Shown in pieces: positions 17,667 through 26,664 of a stretch of DNA of 64,000 nt. The translations under genes were made by a program, and so were the position numbers. The notes under the pieces were generated by a model. It had not been told where the DNA came from. It was given only the letters and a program-made list of their open reading frames with translations, and searched no databases. The stretch covers positions 496,001 to 560,000 of the forward strand of contig NZ_WAAO01000002.1 in the NCBI RefSeq assembly GCF_008868005.1, read 5' to 3'. Positions within the stretch are counted from its first letter, which is position 1, and each line of letters starts with the position of its first letter. Source of the DNA: Microbacterium algeriense (GTDB lineage Bacteria; Actinomycetota; Actinomycetes; Actinomycetales; Microbacteriaceae).

Positions 17667-19343
17667 ATGTCCATTCCCCTGGTAGCACCGACCGCTCTCG
17701 ACGAGGGGACGCTGCGGGTCATCCCGATCGGCGGTCTCGGCGAGATCGGCCGGAACATGACCATGTTCGAGTACGACGGCAAGATCCTGATCGTGGACTG
17801 CGGCGTGCTCTTCCCCGAGGAGCACCAGCCCGGCGTCGACCTGATCCTGCCCGACTTCGAGCCGATCCGTGACCGGCTCGACGACATCGTCGGCGTCGTG
17901 CTGACGCATGGACATGAGGACCACATCGGCGCGGTGCCCTACCTGCTGCGCCTGAAGAGCGACATCCCCCTCATCGGATCCGGGCTCACGCTCGCGCTGG
18001 TCGAGGCGAAGCTCAAGGAGCACCGCATCAAGGCCTTCACCCTCACCGTGAAGGAAGGCCAGCAGGAGAAGGTCGGCCCGTTCGACCTGGAGTTCGTCGC
18101 GGTCAACCACTCGATCCCGGACGCCCTCGCCGTGGCGATCCGCACGCCTGCCGGCATGGTGCTCGCGACCGGCGACTTCAAGATGGACCAGCTGCCGCTG
18201 GACGGTCGGATCACCGACCTGCGTGCGTTCTCGCGGCTCGGCGAAGAGGGGGTCGACCTCTTCCTCGTCGACTCGACCAACGCCGACGTCCCCGGCTTCA
18301 CCCCGACCGAGCGCTCGATCGGCCCCGTGCTCGATCAGGTGATCGGCAAGGCGCCCCGTCGCGTCATCGTCGCGAGCTTCTCCAGCCACGTCCACCGTGT
18401 CCAGCAGGTGATCGACGCCGCAGCCGCCCACGGCCGCCGCGTGGCCTTCCTCGGCCGCAGCATGGTGCGCAACATGACGATCGCGGAGCAGTTGGGCTAC
18501 CTGAAGGTGCCGGACGGCGTGCTCATCGACTTCAAGAAGGCGCGCGATCTCCCCGACGAGCAGATCGTCTACATGTCGACCGGATCGCAGGGCGAGCCGA
18601 TGGCGGTGCTCAGCCGCATGGCCAACATGGACCACGCGATCGAGGTCAGCGAGGGCGACACCGTGATCCTCGCGTCCAGCCTCATCCCCGGCAACGAGAA
18701 CGCGGTCTACCGCGTGATCGACGGCCTCACCAAGCTCGGTGCGAATGTGGTGCACAAGGCCAACGCCCGGGTGCACGTCTCGGGGCACGCGGCCGCCGGC
18801 GAACTGCTGTACTGCTACAACATCCTGAAGCCGAAGAACGTCCTTCCCGTGCACGGCGAGTACCGTCACCTGATCGCGAACGCGAAGCTCGCGCAGGACA
18901 CGGGCATCTCCGAGGACAACACGATCATCGCCTCGAACGGCACCGTGATCGACCTGAAGGACGGCGTCGCGAAGGTCGCCGGCCAGCTCGACCTCGGATT
19001 CGTGTATGTCGACGGCTCGACCGTCGGCGAGATCACCGATGCCGACCTCAAGGACCGCCGGATCCTCGGCGAGGAGGGGTTCATCTCCGTGATCGTGGTC
19101 GTCGACGCTGCGACGGGACGCATCATCTCCGGTCCCGAGATCCACGCCCGCGGCGTGGCAGAGGACGACTCGGTGTTCGACGACGTGACGCCGAAGATCG
19201 TGGCAGCCCTCAAGGAGGCCTCCGGCAACGGCGTGCGCGACACGCATGCCCTGTCGCAGATCGTGCGCCGGACCATCGGCCGCTGGGTCAACCAGCGTCT
19301 GCGTCGTCGTCCCATGATCGTGCCGCTCGTCATCGAGGCGTGA
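17667..19343 (+). CDS. rnj: Ribonuclease J
   Basis: A 558-residue metallo-beta-lactamase/beta-CASP ribonuclease with endo- and 5'-exonuclease activity. GGLGEIGRNM opens the fold, and the zinc motif HGHEDH is at residues 81-86, followed by NHSIPDA and ATGDFKMD. The beta-CASP part carries ASFSSHVHRVQQ and YMSTGSQGEPMA, and VHVSGHA plus PVHGEYRHL complete the site. The length matches other actinobacterial RNase J. The ribosome site GAGGAGAC precedes the ATG. With pnp in the same block, two of the main RNA-decay enzymes are nearby. Confidence 0.96.
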   Translation: MSIPLVAPTALDEGTLRVIPIGGLGEIGRNMTMFEYDGKILIVDCGVLFPEEHQPGVDLILPDFEPIRDRLDDIVGVVLTHGHEDHIGAVPYLLRLKSDIPLIGSGLTLALVEAKLKEHRIKAFTLTVKEGQQEKVGPFDLEFVAVNHSIPDALAVAIRTPAGMVLATGDFKMDQLPLDGRITDLRAFSRLGEEGVDLFLVDSTNADVPGFTPTERSIGPVLDQVIGKAPRRVIVASFSSHVHRVQQVIDAAAAHGRRVAFLGRSMVRNMTIAEQLGYLKVPDGVLIDFKKARDLPDEQIVYMSTGSQGEPMAVLSRMANMDHAIEVSEGDTVILASSLIPGNENAVYRVIDGLTKLGANVVHKANARVHVSGHAAAGELLYCYNILKPKNVLPVHGEYRHLIANAKLAQDTGISEDNTIIASNGTVIDLKDGVAKVAGQLDLGFVYVDGSTVGEITDADLKDRRILGEEGFISVIVVVDAATGRIISGPEIHARGVAEDDSVFDDVTPKIVAALKEASGNGVRDTHALSQIVRRTIGRWVNQRLRRRPMIVPLVIEA

Positions 19344-19416
19344 GGGCGGGGGAGCGGCGCCGGCACTCACGGCTGCCCGACATCGCGACGTAACACCTCG
19401 GTCCTATGCTCGCGTC

Positions 19417-19911
19417 ATGGACAGCGGGTTCGCCCTCCGGAGGGCCGCGCAGACGGATGCCGTGTTCCTCGGTGACATGCTCGTCGAGGCGGCGAACTGG
19501 CGCGCCGGGGGAATGCGTCCGCGGCACGAGGTGCTGATGTCCCCGGACCATCGGAGATACCTGGCGGGGTGGAAGCGCGCCGCCGACGAGGGCCTCGTCG
19601 CGACCGGTGCCGACGGTGTTCCCGTCGGCGCCGCGTGGTATCGCATGCTTCCACAGGATGCGCCGGGACTCGGCTTCGTCGGCGTCGCAGTCCCGGAGCT
19701 GATCCTCGGCGTGCATCCTCTCTGGCGGGCTCGAGGAGTCGGCCGAGCTCTGCTGCGTGGTCTCATCGAGCTGGCGGGAACGCAGGGGCACGCTCGGATC
19801 AGCCTCAGCGTCGAGCGCGACAACTTCGCGCGCAATCTCTACCGGGCGGAGGGTTTCGCTGTCGTCGCCGAGGGGCTCGCGCGTGACACGATGGTGCGTC
19901 GCACGGCGTAG
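19417..19911 (+). CDS. GNAT family N-acetyltransferase
   Basis: 164 residues with a single GNAT fold. The acetyl-CoA pyrophosphate loop reads ARGVGRALLRGLIE (about residues 107-120), preceded by the strand ELILGVHPLWR and followed by ARISLSVERDNFARNLYRAE and GF, the usual C-terminal beta-bulge motif. The substrate is unknown. TATGCT (19405-19410) sits six bases before the ATG, predicting a leaderless mRNA and its own promoter between rnj and ftsK. Confidence 0.88.
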   Translation: MDSGFALRRAAQTDAVFLGDMLVEAANWRAGGMRPRHEVLMSPDHRRYLAGWKRAADEGLVATGADGVPVGAAWYRMLPQDAPGLGFVGVAVPELILGVHPLWRARGVGRALLRGLIELAGTQGHARISLSVERDNFARNLYRAEGFAVVAEGLARDTMVRRTA

Positions 19912-19984
19912 CCGAGTGGCTTCGGATCCGTGGAAAGCCGCGTCATTACGCGGAGATGTCGGCTGTTGGTCGTAGCGTGGGAGC

Positions 19985-22702
19985 ATGGCCAGGAGCACCA
20001 CGAAGACTGAGCGCGCGTCGACGAGCGCACCGTCACGCCCCAAGCGGCAGACGGCTCCCAAGGCCCAGCCCGCGCCCAAGAAGTACATCGACGAGGCCGA
20101 CAAGCCTCCCGTGATCGTGCGCGCCTGGGTCGGGCTGGCGCACGGGGTCGGCGGGCTCTTCCGCGCGTTCGGGCCCGAGACGCTTGAGAAGGACGACCGT
20201 CGCGACGGCTTCCCCTTCCTGCTCGTGCTGCTCGCCGTGCTCGGTGCGGTCAACGAGTGGTTCTTCATCGGCAACGAGGTCGCCGCGAACATCAGCGCCT
20301 ACTCCGTCGGACTCTTCGTCGGCCGCGTGGCCTTCATCATGCCGGTGCTGCTTCTGCTCCTCGCCGGGTGGCTGTTCCGCCATCCCTCCTCGGTGCATGA
20401 CAACGGGCGCATCGGGATCGGTTTCGGCATGTTCGTGCTCGCACTCGCGGGCATCTTCCATGTCGCCGGCCCGCGACCTCATCCCAACCAGGGCATGCCG
20501 GCCCTCAGTGAATCGGGCGGACTGCTGGGCTGGCTCGTCGGTCAGCCGCTGACGTACCTCACCGACATCCCCGCCTACATCGTGCTGTCGCTCCTCGTGG
20601 CACTCAGCATCCTGATCCTCACCAAGACGCCACCGAACCGCATCGGCGCGCGTCTCGGCGACCTGTACGCGTGGATGTTCGACGCCGAGCGTCCCGAGAA
20701 GCCCGCCAAAGATGCCGCCACGATCGACGAGGCCGACAAGGTCGACGACCCCGACGTGCTGCCGTGGTGGCGACGCAACAAGACAGGCCGTGAGGAAGAC
20801 CCGGACGAGGGCACGCTCGGCTCCGACGACATCACCGCGCTGCTGACGACCTCTGACCCCACGCCGGCCTACGACCAGGCCGTCGTCGTCGAGAACCCGT
20901 ACGATGCGGCCACCGAGGTGCTGTCCGAGGTCAGGTCGGTCGCCGACTCGCTCGCCGAGCAGCAGACGACCGCGCTGCTCGACGACTCCTCGGAGACGGG
21001 GGAGGTGCCAGAGCTTCCCGGCCTGGACGGATTCGGCACCGATGGGCCCGGCGACCGAGGTCCGCAGGCCCCGGTCGCGCCGTACATCCTCCCGTCACCC
21101 GGACTGCTCGTCGAAGGACCGCCGCCCGTTCTGCGTTCGGAGGCCACCGACAAGGTGATCGAGCAGATCACCAGCGTCCTGACGCAGTTCAAGGTCGATG
21201 CGAAGGTGACCGGGTTCTCCCGCGGACCGACGGTCACGCAGTACGAGGTCGAGGTCGGACATGGCGTCAAGGTCGAGAAGATCCTCCAGCTGAGCAACAA
21301 CTTCGCCTACGCGGTGGCGTCGAACGATGTGCGCATCCTGTCGCCGATCCCCGGCAAGAGCGCGATCGGCATCGAGATCCCGAACGCCGACAAGGAGATG
21401 GTCGCGCTCGGTGATGTGCTCCGGTCTCCGGCCGCGCAGAAGAGCACCCACCCCATGACCATCGGGGTGGGCAAGGACGTCGGCGGCAACATCGTGATCG
21501 CGAACCTCGCCAAGATGCCCCACCTTCTGGTCGCGGGATCCACGGGTTCCGGTAAGTCCAGCTTCGTGAACTCCATGATCACCAGCCTGCTGATGCGAGC
21601 ACGCCCGTCCGACGTGCGCATGGTGCTGATCGACCCGAAGCGCGTGGAGCTCACCAGCTACGCCGGCGTCCCGCATCTGATCACGCCCATCATCACGAAC
21701 CCGAAGAAGGCCGCCGAGGCGCTGCAGTGGGTCGTGAAGGAGATGGACATGCGGTACGACGACCTCGCGTCGTTCGGGTTCCGCCATATCGACGACTTCA
21801 ACCGCGCCGTCCGTGCCGGAGAGGTCGAGGTGCCCGTCGGCAGCGAGCGGGTGCTCAAGCCCTACCCGTACCTCCTCGTCGTGGTCGATGAGCTCGCTGA
21901 CCTTATGATGGTGGCCCCGCGCGACGTCGAGGACTCGATCGTTCGCATCACGCAGCTCGCTCGCGCCTCCGGGATCCACCTGGTCCTGGCCACGCAGCGA
22001 CCCAGCGTCGACGTCGTCACCGGTCTGATCAAGGCGAACGTGCCGTCTCGGCTGGCGTTCGCCGTCACCAGCGTCACCGACAGCCGCGTGATCCTCGACG
22101 CGCCGGGCGCGGACAAGCTCATCGGACAGGGTGACGCGCTGTTCTCGCCGATGGGCTCGTCGAAGCCGTTCCGTCTGCAGGGCGCCTGGGTCGACGAGAA
22201 GGAGATCGACGCGGTCGTCAAGCATGTGACCCGTCAGGCGCGTCCGGACTACCGGCCCGACGTCCAGGAGGCTCTCGAGCCGTCCAAGAAGAAGGAAGTC
22301 GACGAGGACATCGGCGACGACCTCGAGCTGCTGCTGGCGGCCGCCGAGCTCATCGTCTCGTCTCAGTTCGGATCGACGTCGATGCTGCAGCGCAAACTGC
22401 GCGTCGGCTTCGCGAAGGCGGGTCGGCTGATGGATCTGCTCGAGTCCCGGGAGATCGTCGGTCCGTCCGAGGGGTCGAAGGCCCGTGACGTGCTCGCGAC
22501 GGCGGAGCAGCTGCCGCAGGTGATGGCGAAGCTGCGGGGCGAGGACGTGCCGTCGGCCTCCGCTCCGTCCGCCGCTCCGGCCGCTCCTCCCGTCCCGCCG
22601 CTGCCGGCGCAGCACGATCCGATCGCCGCGCAGTACGAGGGACTCCCCGAGGTCGAAGCAGAGGGCGACGAAGACGCCTGGGGCCTGACGGGACGCGACT
22701 GA
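19985..22702 (+). CDS. ftsK: DNA translocase FtsK
   Basis: A 905-residue septum-anchored ATPase that pumps chromosomal DNA during division. Four membrane helices lie in residues about 75-215, after a basic N-terminus. An acidic, proline-poor linker (about 240-365) follows, then the motor: Walker [15 protein letters not shown] (about 517-530), Walker [14 protein letters not shown], and the arginine-finger region [20 protein letters not shown]. The C-terminal gamma winged helix, which reads polar DNA motifs, is at about 780-845 ([20 protein letters not shown]). It overlaps pgsA by one base, so ftsK-pgsA-cinA is an operon. Confidence 0.96.
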   Translation: MARSTTKTERASTSAPSRPKRQTAPKAQPAPKKYIDEADKPPVIVRAWVGLAHGVGGLFRAFGPETLEKDDRRDGFPFLLVLLAVLGAVNEWFFIGNEVAANISAYSVGLFVGRVAFIMPVLLLLLAGWLFRHPSSVHDNGRIGIGFGMFVLALAGIFHVAGPRPHPNQGMPALSESGGLLGWLVGQPLTYLTDIPAYIVLSLLVALSILILTKTPPNRIGARLGDLYAWMFDAERPEKPAKDAATIDEADKVDDPDVLPWWRRNKTGREEDPDEGTLGSDDITALLTTSDPTPAYDQAVVVENPYDAATEVLSEVRSVADSLAEQQTTALLDDSSETGEVPELPGLDGFGTDGPGDRGPQAPVAPYILPSPGLLVEGPPPVLRSEATDKVIEQITSVLTQFKVDAKVTGFSRGPTVTQYEVEVGHGVKVEKILQLSNNFAYAVASNDVRILSPIPGKSAIGIEIPNADKEMVALGDVLRSPAAQKSTHPMTIGVGKDVGGNIVIANLAKMPHLLVAGSTGSGKSSFVNSMITSLLMRARPSDVRMVLIDPKRVELTSYAGVPHLITPIITNPKKAAEALQWVVKEMDMRYDDLASFGFRHIDDFNRAVRAGEVEVPVGSERVLKPYPYLLVVVDELADLMMVAPRDVEDSIVRITQLARASGIHLVLATQRPSVDVVTGLIKANVPSRLAFAVTSVTDSRVILDAPGADKLIGQGDALFSPMGSSKPFRLQGAWVDEKEIDAVVKHVTRQARPDYRPDVQEALEPSKKKEVDEDIGDDLELLLAAAELIVSSQFGSTSMLQRKLRVGFAKAGRLMDLLESREIVGPSEGSKARDVLATAEQLPQVMAKLRGEDVPSASAPSAAPAAPPVPPLPAQHDPIAAQYEGLPEVEAEGDEDAWGLTGRD

Positions 22703-23277
22703 TGGCGATCCCACGGCAGCTGCCCAACGCCATCACCGTCGCGCGCATCCCGCTCGCGGTCGTCTTCTTCGTGCTGCTGCTGCTCGGCGGCACGTACGGC
22801 GACCTGGAGCCGGCGCTGCGCTGGACGGCGGCGATCCTCTTCATCGTCGGCATCTCGACCGACTGGGTCGACGGTTACCTCGCCCGCAGGTACGACATCG
22901 TCAGCGACTTCGGCAAGCTGTGGGATCCGATCGCCGACAAGCTGCTCACCGGAGCGGGATTCGTCGGGCTCGCCATCCTCGGCGAGGTGAACTGGTGGAT
23001 CGTCGCGATCATCCTCGTCCGCGAATGGGGGATCACGATCCATCGACTGATGGTCGCGAGCGAGCATGTCGTCGCGGCAGCCTGGATGGGCAAGATCAAG
23101 ACCGCGTTCCAGGGGGTGGCCCTCGGCTGGGCGCTGCTTCCGCTGCATTACCTCATCGGGCTGGATGCGTGGACGCTCATCACCTTCATCCTCATGCTCA
23201 TCGTGCTCGTCCTCACCGTCGCCAGCGGGATCGACTACATCGTGGCGCAGGTCCGCGGCTCGCGACGGAAGCCATGA
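22702..23277 (+). CDS. pgsA: CDP-diacylglycerol--glycerol-3-phosphate 3-phosphatidyltransferase
   Basis: A 191-residue membrane enzyme that makes phosphatidylglycerol phosphate. The CDP-alcohol phosphatidyltransferase signature is complete: DWVDGYLAR followed by DFGKLWDPIADK, with the four metal-binding Asp residues (residues about 54-80). Five to six hydrophobic helices are visible. Several CDP-alcohol transferases exist in actinobacteria; the position between ftsK and cinA and the PNAITVARIPLA start fit PgsA. It overlaps both neighbours (one base with ftsK, four with the CinA-like gene). Confidence 0.92.
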   Translation: MAIPRQLPNAITVARIPLAVVFFVLLLLGGTYGDLEPALRWTAAILFIVGISTDWVDGYLARRYDIVSDFGKLWDPIADKLLTGAGFVGLAILGEVNWWIVAIILVREWGITIHRLMVASEHVVAAAWMGKIKTAFQGVALGWALLPLHYLIGLDAWTLITFILMLIVLVLTVASGIDYIVAQVRGSRRKP

Positions 23278-23756
23278 CCGGTGCGGCGCCCGCACTGGCG
23301 GAGTTGCAGCGGCGCGGATGGACCCTGGGCGTCGCGGAGTCGCTCACCGGAGGCGCGCTGTGTGCGGAGCTCGTCTCCGTCCCCGGGGCCTCGGCGGTGC
23401 TGTTCGGCGCCGTCGTGGCGTATGCGACTCCCGTCAAGGCGTCCCTGCTGGGTGTCGACGCCGATCTCCTCGCTGCACACGGCCCGGTGCATCCTCTCGT
23501 CGCGACCCAGATGGCCGACGGGGTGCGGCGCGCCGTGAGCGTGGCAGGACGCCCGGCGGACGTCGGCATGTCCACGACAGGGATCGCCGGTCCCGATTCG
23601 CCGGACGGGCAGCCGGTCGGCACGGTCCACATCGGGATCGTGACTCCGACGGCATCGCGGACGGCCGCCTTTCACTTCGCGGGCGACCGCGCCTCGATCC
23701 GTCGGCAGACGGTCGATGCCGCCATCGGGCAGCTGCTCGACACGCTCCAGGAATAG
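23274..23756 (+). CDS. CinA C-terminal domain protein (nicotinamide-nucleotide amidase family)
   Basis: 160 residues consisting of the CinA C-terminal domain only. LGVAESLTGGALCAELVS (about residues 18-35) and STTGIAGPDSPDGQPVGTVH (about 100-119) are the catalytic segments of the PncC/CinA nicotinamide-nucleotide deamidases that recycle pyridine nucleotides. The N-terminal MoCF domain of full CinA is absent, which is the common form. The ATG overlaps the pgsA stop by four bases. Its place just before clgR and recA is conserved in actinobacteria, though the competence link is historical only. Confidence 0.9.
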   Translation: MTGAAPALAELQRRGWTLGVAESLTGGALCAELVSVPGASAVLFGAVVAYATPVKASLLGVDADLLAAHGPVHPLVATQMADGVRRAVSVAGRPADVGMSTTGIAGPDSPDGQPVGTVHIGIVTPTASRTAAFHFAGDRASIRRQTVDAAIGQLLDTLQE

Positions 23757-23897
23757 CGCCGGGGTCTCGCGGGTTATCTCTGATGTGCTCACATTCAAAC
23801 CACAGAGTGCAGGGGTAGATTCTGTGCAGGTCAGCAGTACTAGACTGGCTGTCTCTTCGGGGGAGACCTCGACCGAACACATGGGGAGGAGGTTCCG

Positions 23898-24206
23898 ATG
23901 ATTCTTGTACGACAGGAAATCGGCGATGTGCTGAGGGACTTCCGCCTGCAGAAGGGGCGTACGCTCCGGCAGGTCGCAAGCAAGGCGTCGGTCGCGCTCG
24001 GCTACCTCAGTGAGGTCGAGCGCGGGCAGAAGGAAGCATCGAGCGAGATCCTCGCGTCGGTCGCTGATGCCCTCGACGTGCCCATCTCGACGATCATGCG
24101 TGAGGTCGGAGATCGCATCTCCGTGCTCGAAGGCATCCAGGTGTTCCCGGATGTCGTTCCGGACGACCTCGTCGCGTCGGTCGAGCCGCAGCTCTCGCTG
24201 CACTGA
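23898..24206 (+). CDS. clgR: ClgR-type helix-turn-helix regulator
   Basis: A 102-residue Xre/Cro-family DNA-binding protein. The HTH runs over residues about 11-65: LRDFRLQKGRTLRQVASKAS, then VALGYLSEVERGQKEASSEI. In other actinobacteria ClgR activates clp protease and stress genes and is itself degraded by Clp. The start ATG is set by GGGGAGGAGG seven bases upstream. The 141 bases before it include a TAGACT hexamer (about 23842-23847), a candidate -10. The gene sits in the expected place between cinA and recA, but no pspA follows it here, unlike in mycobacteria. Confidence 0.9.
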   Translation: MILVRQEIGDVLRDFRLQKGRTLRQVASKASVALGYLSEVERGQKEASSEILASVADALDVPISTIMREVGDRISVLEGIQVFPDVVPDDLVASVEPQLSLH

Positions 24207-24224
24207 CGCGCGGACCGCGAAGCG

Positions 24225-24449
24225 ATGCGTCGCAGCGAGTTCCTTCGCGCCGTGGACACGGAGTTCCAGGCGCGTGCGACTTCTCTCGTCAACGACCTCG
24301 GGCTGACGGCGCTTCGGGGACGCACGGCCGTGGAGGCGCTGGCCGACGGCACGCCGCCGCGCGACATCTGGCTGGCCCTGTGCTCCGAGATGGACGTTCC
24401 CGAGAGCCGGCGCTACGGCGTCGGTCGGCAGGAGCCCCGCGGGCGCTGA
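24225..24449 (+). CDS. DUF3046 family protein
   Basis: A 74-residue soluble protein: MRRSEFLRAVDTEFQARATS, LVNDLGLTALRGRTAVEALA, DGTPPRDIWLALCSEMDVPE. This is the DUF3046 pattern (FLR..D..F, GGRT..EAL..G..PR..W...CD..DVP), known as a short actinobacterial protein commonly encoded just upstream of recA. The function is unknown. It starts 18 bases after clgR and probably shares its mRNA. Confidence 0.85.
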   Translation: MRRSEFLRAVDTEFQARATSLVNDLGLTALRGRTAVEALADGTPPRDIWLALCSEMDVPESRRYGVGRQEPRGR

Positions 24450-24507
24450 GCGCGTGCGCCGTGTGTCCGGAACGTACGGGACATGGGTGACGATATTCGG
24501 CGTGTCG

Positions 24508-24523
24508 TCGAAGATGTGTTCGA
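24508..24523. promoter_or_regulatory. LexA-binding SOS box of recA
   Basis: TCGAAG-ATGT-GTTCGA differs from the Gram-positive/actinobacterial consensus TCGAAC-N4-GTTCGA at one base. It lies 196 bases before the recA ATG. It should mediate repression by LexA, released on DNA damage. lexA itself is not in this window. Confidence 0.85.
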
Positions 24524-24593
24524 AACGGGCGTAGTCTTCTGCACAAGTGGTTCAGGGAAGCGGATCTGCACATCAGGTGAGATCGCCGACGCG

Positions 24594-24616
24594 ATGTCGG
24601 TGGCCCCTCCTACGGT
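24594..24616 (+). promoter_or_regulatory. RecA-NDp-type promoter, candidate PafBC target
   Basis: ATGTCGGTGGC (24594-24604), a six-base gap, then TACGGT (24611-24616). This matches the LexA-independent, damage-inducible promoter of mycobacterial recA (TTGTCRGTGGC, gap, TAG-G-T), which the PafBC regulator controls there. The six-base gap equals that of the mycobacterial recA P1 as I remember it. It begins 125 bases upstream of recA. Confidence 0.7.
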
Positions 24617-24718
24617 GGAGAACAAGCCAAGAGCCATACGCCTTGTCGGAGAGTTTCTCCCAGCCGGGAGCGCCGCGACAGCCTACAGGCGGCACCACGC
24701 GCGCAGAAGGAGCACATC

Positions 24719-25765
24719 ATGCCATCACCCGCCGACCGCGAGAAGTCCCTCGAGACCGCCCTCGCCCAGATCGACCGCCAGTTCGGGAAGGGCTCGGTCA
24801 TGCGGCTGGGCAGCGATGAGCGCGCCCCTGTGGCCGTCATCCCGACCGGCTCCATCGCCCTCGACGTCGCGCTCGGCGTCGGAGGTCTCCCGCGTGGTCG
24901 TATCGTCGAGATCTACGGCCCGGAATCCTCCGGTAAGACGACGCTGACCCTGCACGCGATCGCGAACGCGCAGCGTGCGGGTGGAATCGCCGCCTTCATC
25001 GACGCCGAGCACGCGCTCGACCCCGATTACGCAGCCAAGCTCGGCGTCGACATCGACGCCCTGCTGGTCTCCCAGCCCGACACCGGAGAGCAGGCGCTCG
25101 AGATCGCCGACATGCTCGTGCGGTCCGGCGCCATCGACCTCATCGTCATCGACTCGGTTGCGGCTCTGGTGCCGCGCGCCGAGATCGAGGGCGAGATGGG
25201 TGACTCGCACGTGGGTCTGCAGGCCCGCCTCATGTCGCAGGCGCTGCGGAAGCTCACCGGTGGTCTGAACCAGACGAACACCACGATGATCTTCATCAAC
25301 CAGCTGCGCGAGAAGATCGGTGTCTTCTTCGGCTCGCCGGAGACCACGGCCGGTGGTAAGGCGCTGAAGTTCTACGCCTCGGTCCGCATGGACATCCGCC
25401 GCATCGAGACGCTCAAGGACGGAACCGACGCCGTCGGAAACCGCACGCGCGTCAAGGTGGTCAAGAACAAGATGGCTCCGCCGTTCAAGCAGGCGGAGTT
25501 CGACATCCTCTACGGCGTCGGCATCTCGCGGGAAGGCAGCCTGATCGACTTCGGCGTCGAGCACGCGATCGTCAAGAAGTCGGGTTCGTGGTACACCTAC
25601 GAAGGCGATCAGCTGGGCCAGGGCAAGGAAAACGCTCGCACGTTCCTGCTCAACAACCCCGATATCGCCCTGGCCATCGAGACGCAGATCAAGCAGAAGC
25701 TCGGCATCGGCGGCCCGGCGGCCGCTCCAGCCGCAGACGAGCTCGCTGAGCGTCGTCCGGCCTAA
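24719..25765 (+). CDS. recA: Recombinase RecA
   Basis: 348 residues; forms filaments on single-stranded DNA for homologous recombination and triggers LexA self-cleavage. Walker A is GPESSGKTT (about residues 68-76), [20 protein letters not shown] contains Walker B, loop 1 is [20 protein letters not shown], and [19 protein letters not shown] covers the loop 2 entry. No intein is present. AAGGAG precedes the ATG. Two damage-responsive control sites lie upstream (24508 and 24594). The stop codon overlaps the recX start (TAATG). Confidence 0.98.
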   Translation: MPSPADREKSLETALAQIDRQFGKGSVMRLGSDERAPVAVIPTGSIALDVALGVGGLPRGRIVEIYGPESSGKTTLTLHAIANAQRAGGIAAFIDAEHALDPDYAAKLGVDIDALLVSQPDTGEQALEIADMLVRSGAIDLIVIDSVAALVPRAEIEGEMGDSHVGLQARLMSQALRKLTGGLNQTNTTMIFINQLREKIGVFFGSPETTAGGKALKFYASVRMDIRRIETLKDGTDAVGNRTRVKVVKNKMAPPFKQAEFDILYGVGISREGSLIDFGVEHAIVKKSGSWYTYEGDQLGQGKENARTFLLNNPDIALAIETQIKQKLGIGGPAAAPAADELAERRPA

Positions 25766-26616
25766 TGAGTGACACCCGTGGGGGCGATTCCGAGCGGATC
25801 GCCCCCATCATTCCTCTGTTCGGCGATTCCTCGCGAAGGTCCGGCGACGTCGCACCGCCTTCTGGTGCGGACTCCGCGGGGGAGAAGCCCGGACATCGGG
25901 CAGGCGCCGAGCTCTGGCGTTCGACCTGGGATGAGCCGCCAGCCTCGGCCGCGGGTGCCGATCGGAGCGACGGCACGCCGAGCGAGAGGCACCCCGCCAG
26001 GGGGGCCTCCGCGCGCACGGCGTCGGAGAGATCGCCGTCCGCCCCGGCCACACCGCGGTTGCGTGCCCTGCCGGATACCGGGACGGAGACAGCCGACGTC
26101 GATGCCGCGGACGACCGTCGCGCGACCGCCGAGGAAGCGCTGGTCCGAAAGCTCCGCGCCCGCTCGCTCTCCGTTTCGGAGGCTCGGACCGTGTTGCGCG
26201 GACACGAACTCGACGCGGGCGCGGTCGACGACGTGATCGACGACTTCTGCCGCCGCGGATACCTCGACGACGACGCTCTCGCTTCGGCGCTCGTGACGTC
26301 GGGCGTGGAGCGCAAGGGACAGGGGCGCGTCGCGCTCTCCCGTTCCCTCTCGCAGCGCGGGATCCCCCGCGAAGTGATCGATCGCGCGCTGGACGAACTG
26401 CCCGATGACGACGACGAGCGAGCCCTCGACTTCGCCCGGACGAAGGCTCGATCACTGAGTCGGCTCGACCCCGACACCGCGCTGCGTCGCCTGGTGGGGC
26501 AGCTCGCCCGACGCGGCTACAACGGCGCCGTCGCGATGAAGGCCGCGAAGACGGCGCTGCGCGAGACGACGTTCGGCTCGACGACGTCCGGGGTGCGTTT
26601 CGTCGATTCCGACTGA
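25765..26616 (+). CDS. recX: RecX, RecA regulator, with a long N-terminal extension
   Basis: 283 residues. The three-helix repeats of RecX begin near residue 122 (ATAEEALVRKLRARSLSVSE) and continue with VIDDFCRRGYLDDDALASAL and SRSLSQRGIPREVIDRALDE to the end. RecX binds RecA filaments and dampens their activity. The first ~120 residues are Pro/Ala/Ser/Arg-rich and probably disordered; typical RecX is 150-200 residues. The ATG shares a base with the recA stop, so translation is coupled. Confidence 0.92.
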   Translation: MSDTRGGDSERIAPIIPLFGDSSRRSGDVAPPSGADSAGEKPGHRAGAELWRSTWDEPPASAAGADRSDGTPSERHPARGASARTASERSPSAPATPRLRALPDTGTETADVDAADDRRATAEEALVRKLRARSLSVSEARTVLRGHELDAGAVDDVIDDFCRRGYLDDDALASALVTSGVERKGQGRVALSRSLSQRGIPREVIDRALDELPDDDDERALDFARTKARSLSRLDPDTALRRLVGQLARRGYNGAVAMKAAKTALRETTFGSTTSGVRFVDSD

Positions 26617-26664
26617 GTCGGGCCACCGCTCCGGCCGCGCAACGGCTCGTACAATGGGATCATC

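Noticed and set aside
24483-24947. Open frame starting ATGGGTGACGATATT across the recA promoter
   Set aside because: It covers the SOS box and the second promoter, runs into recA in another frame and matches no protein family I know.
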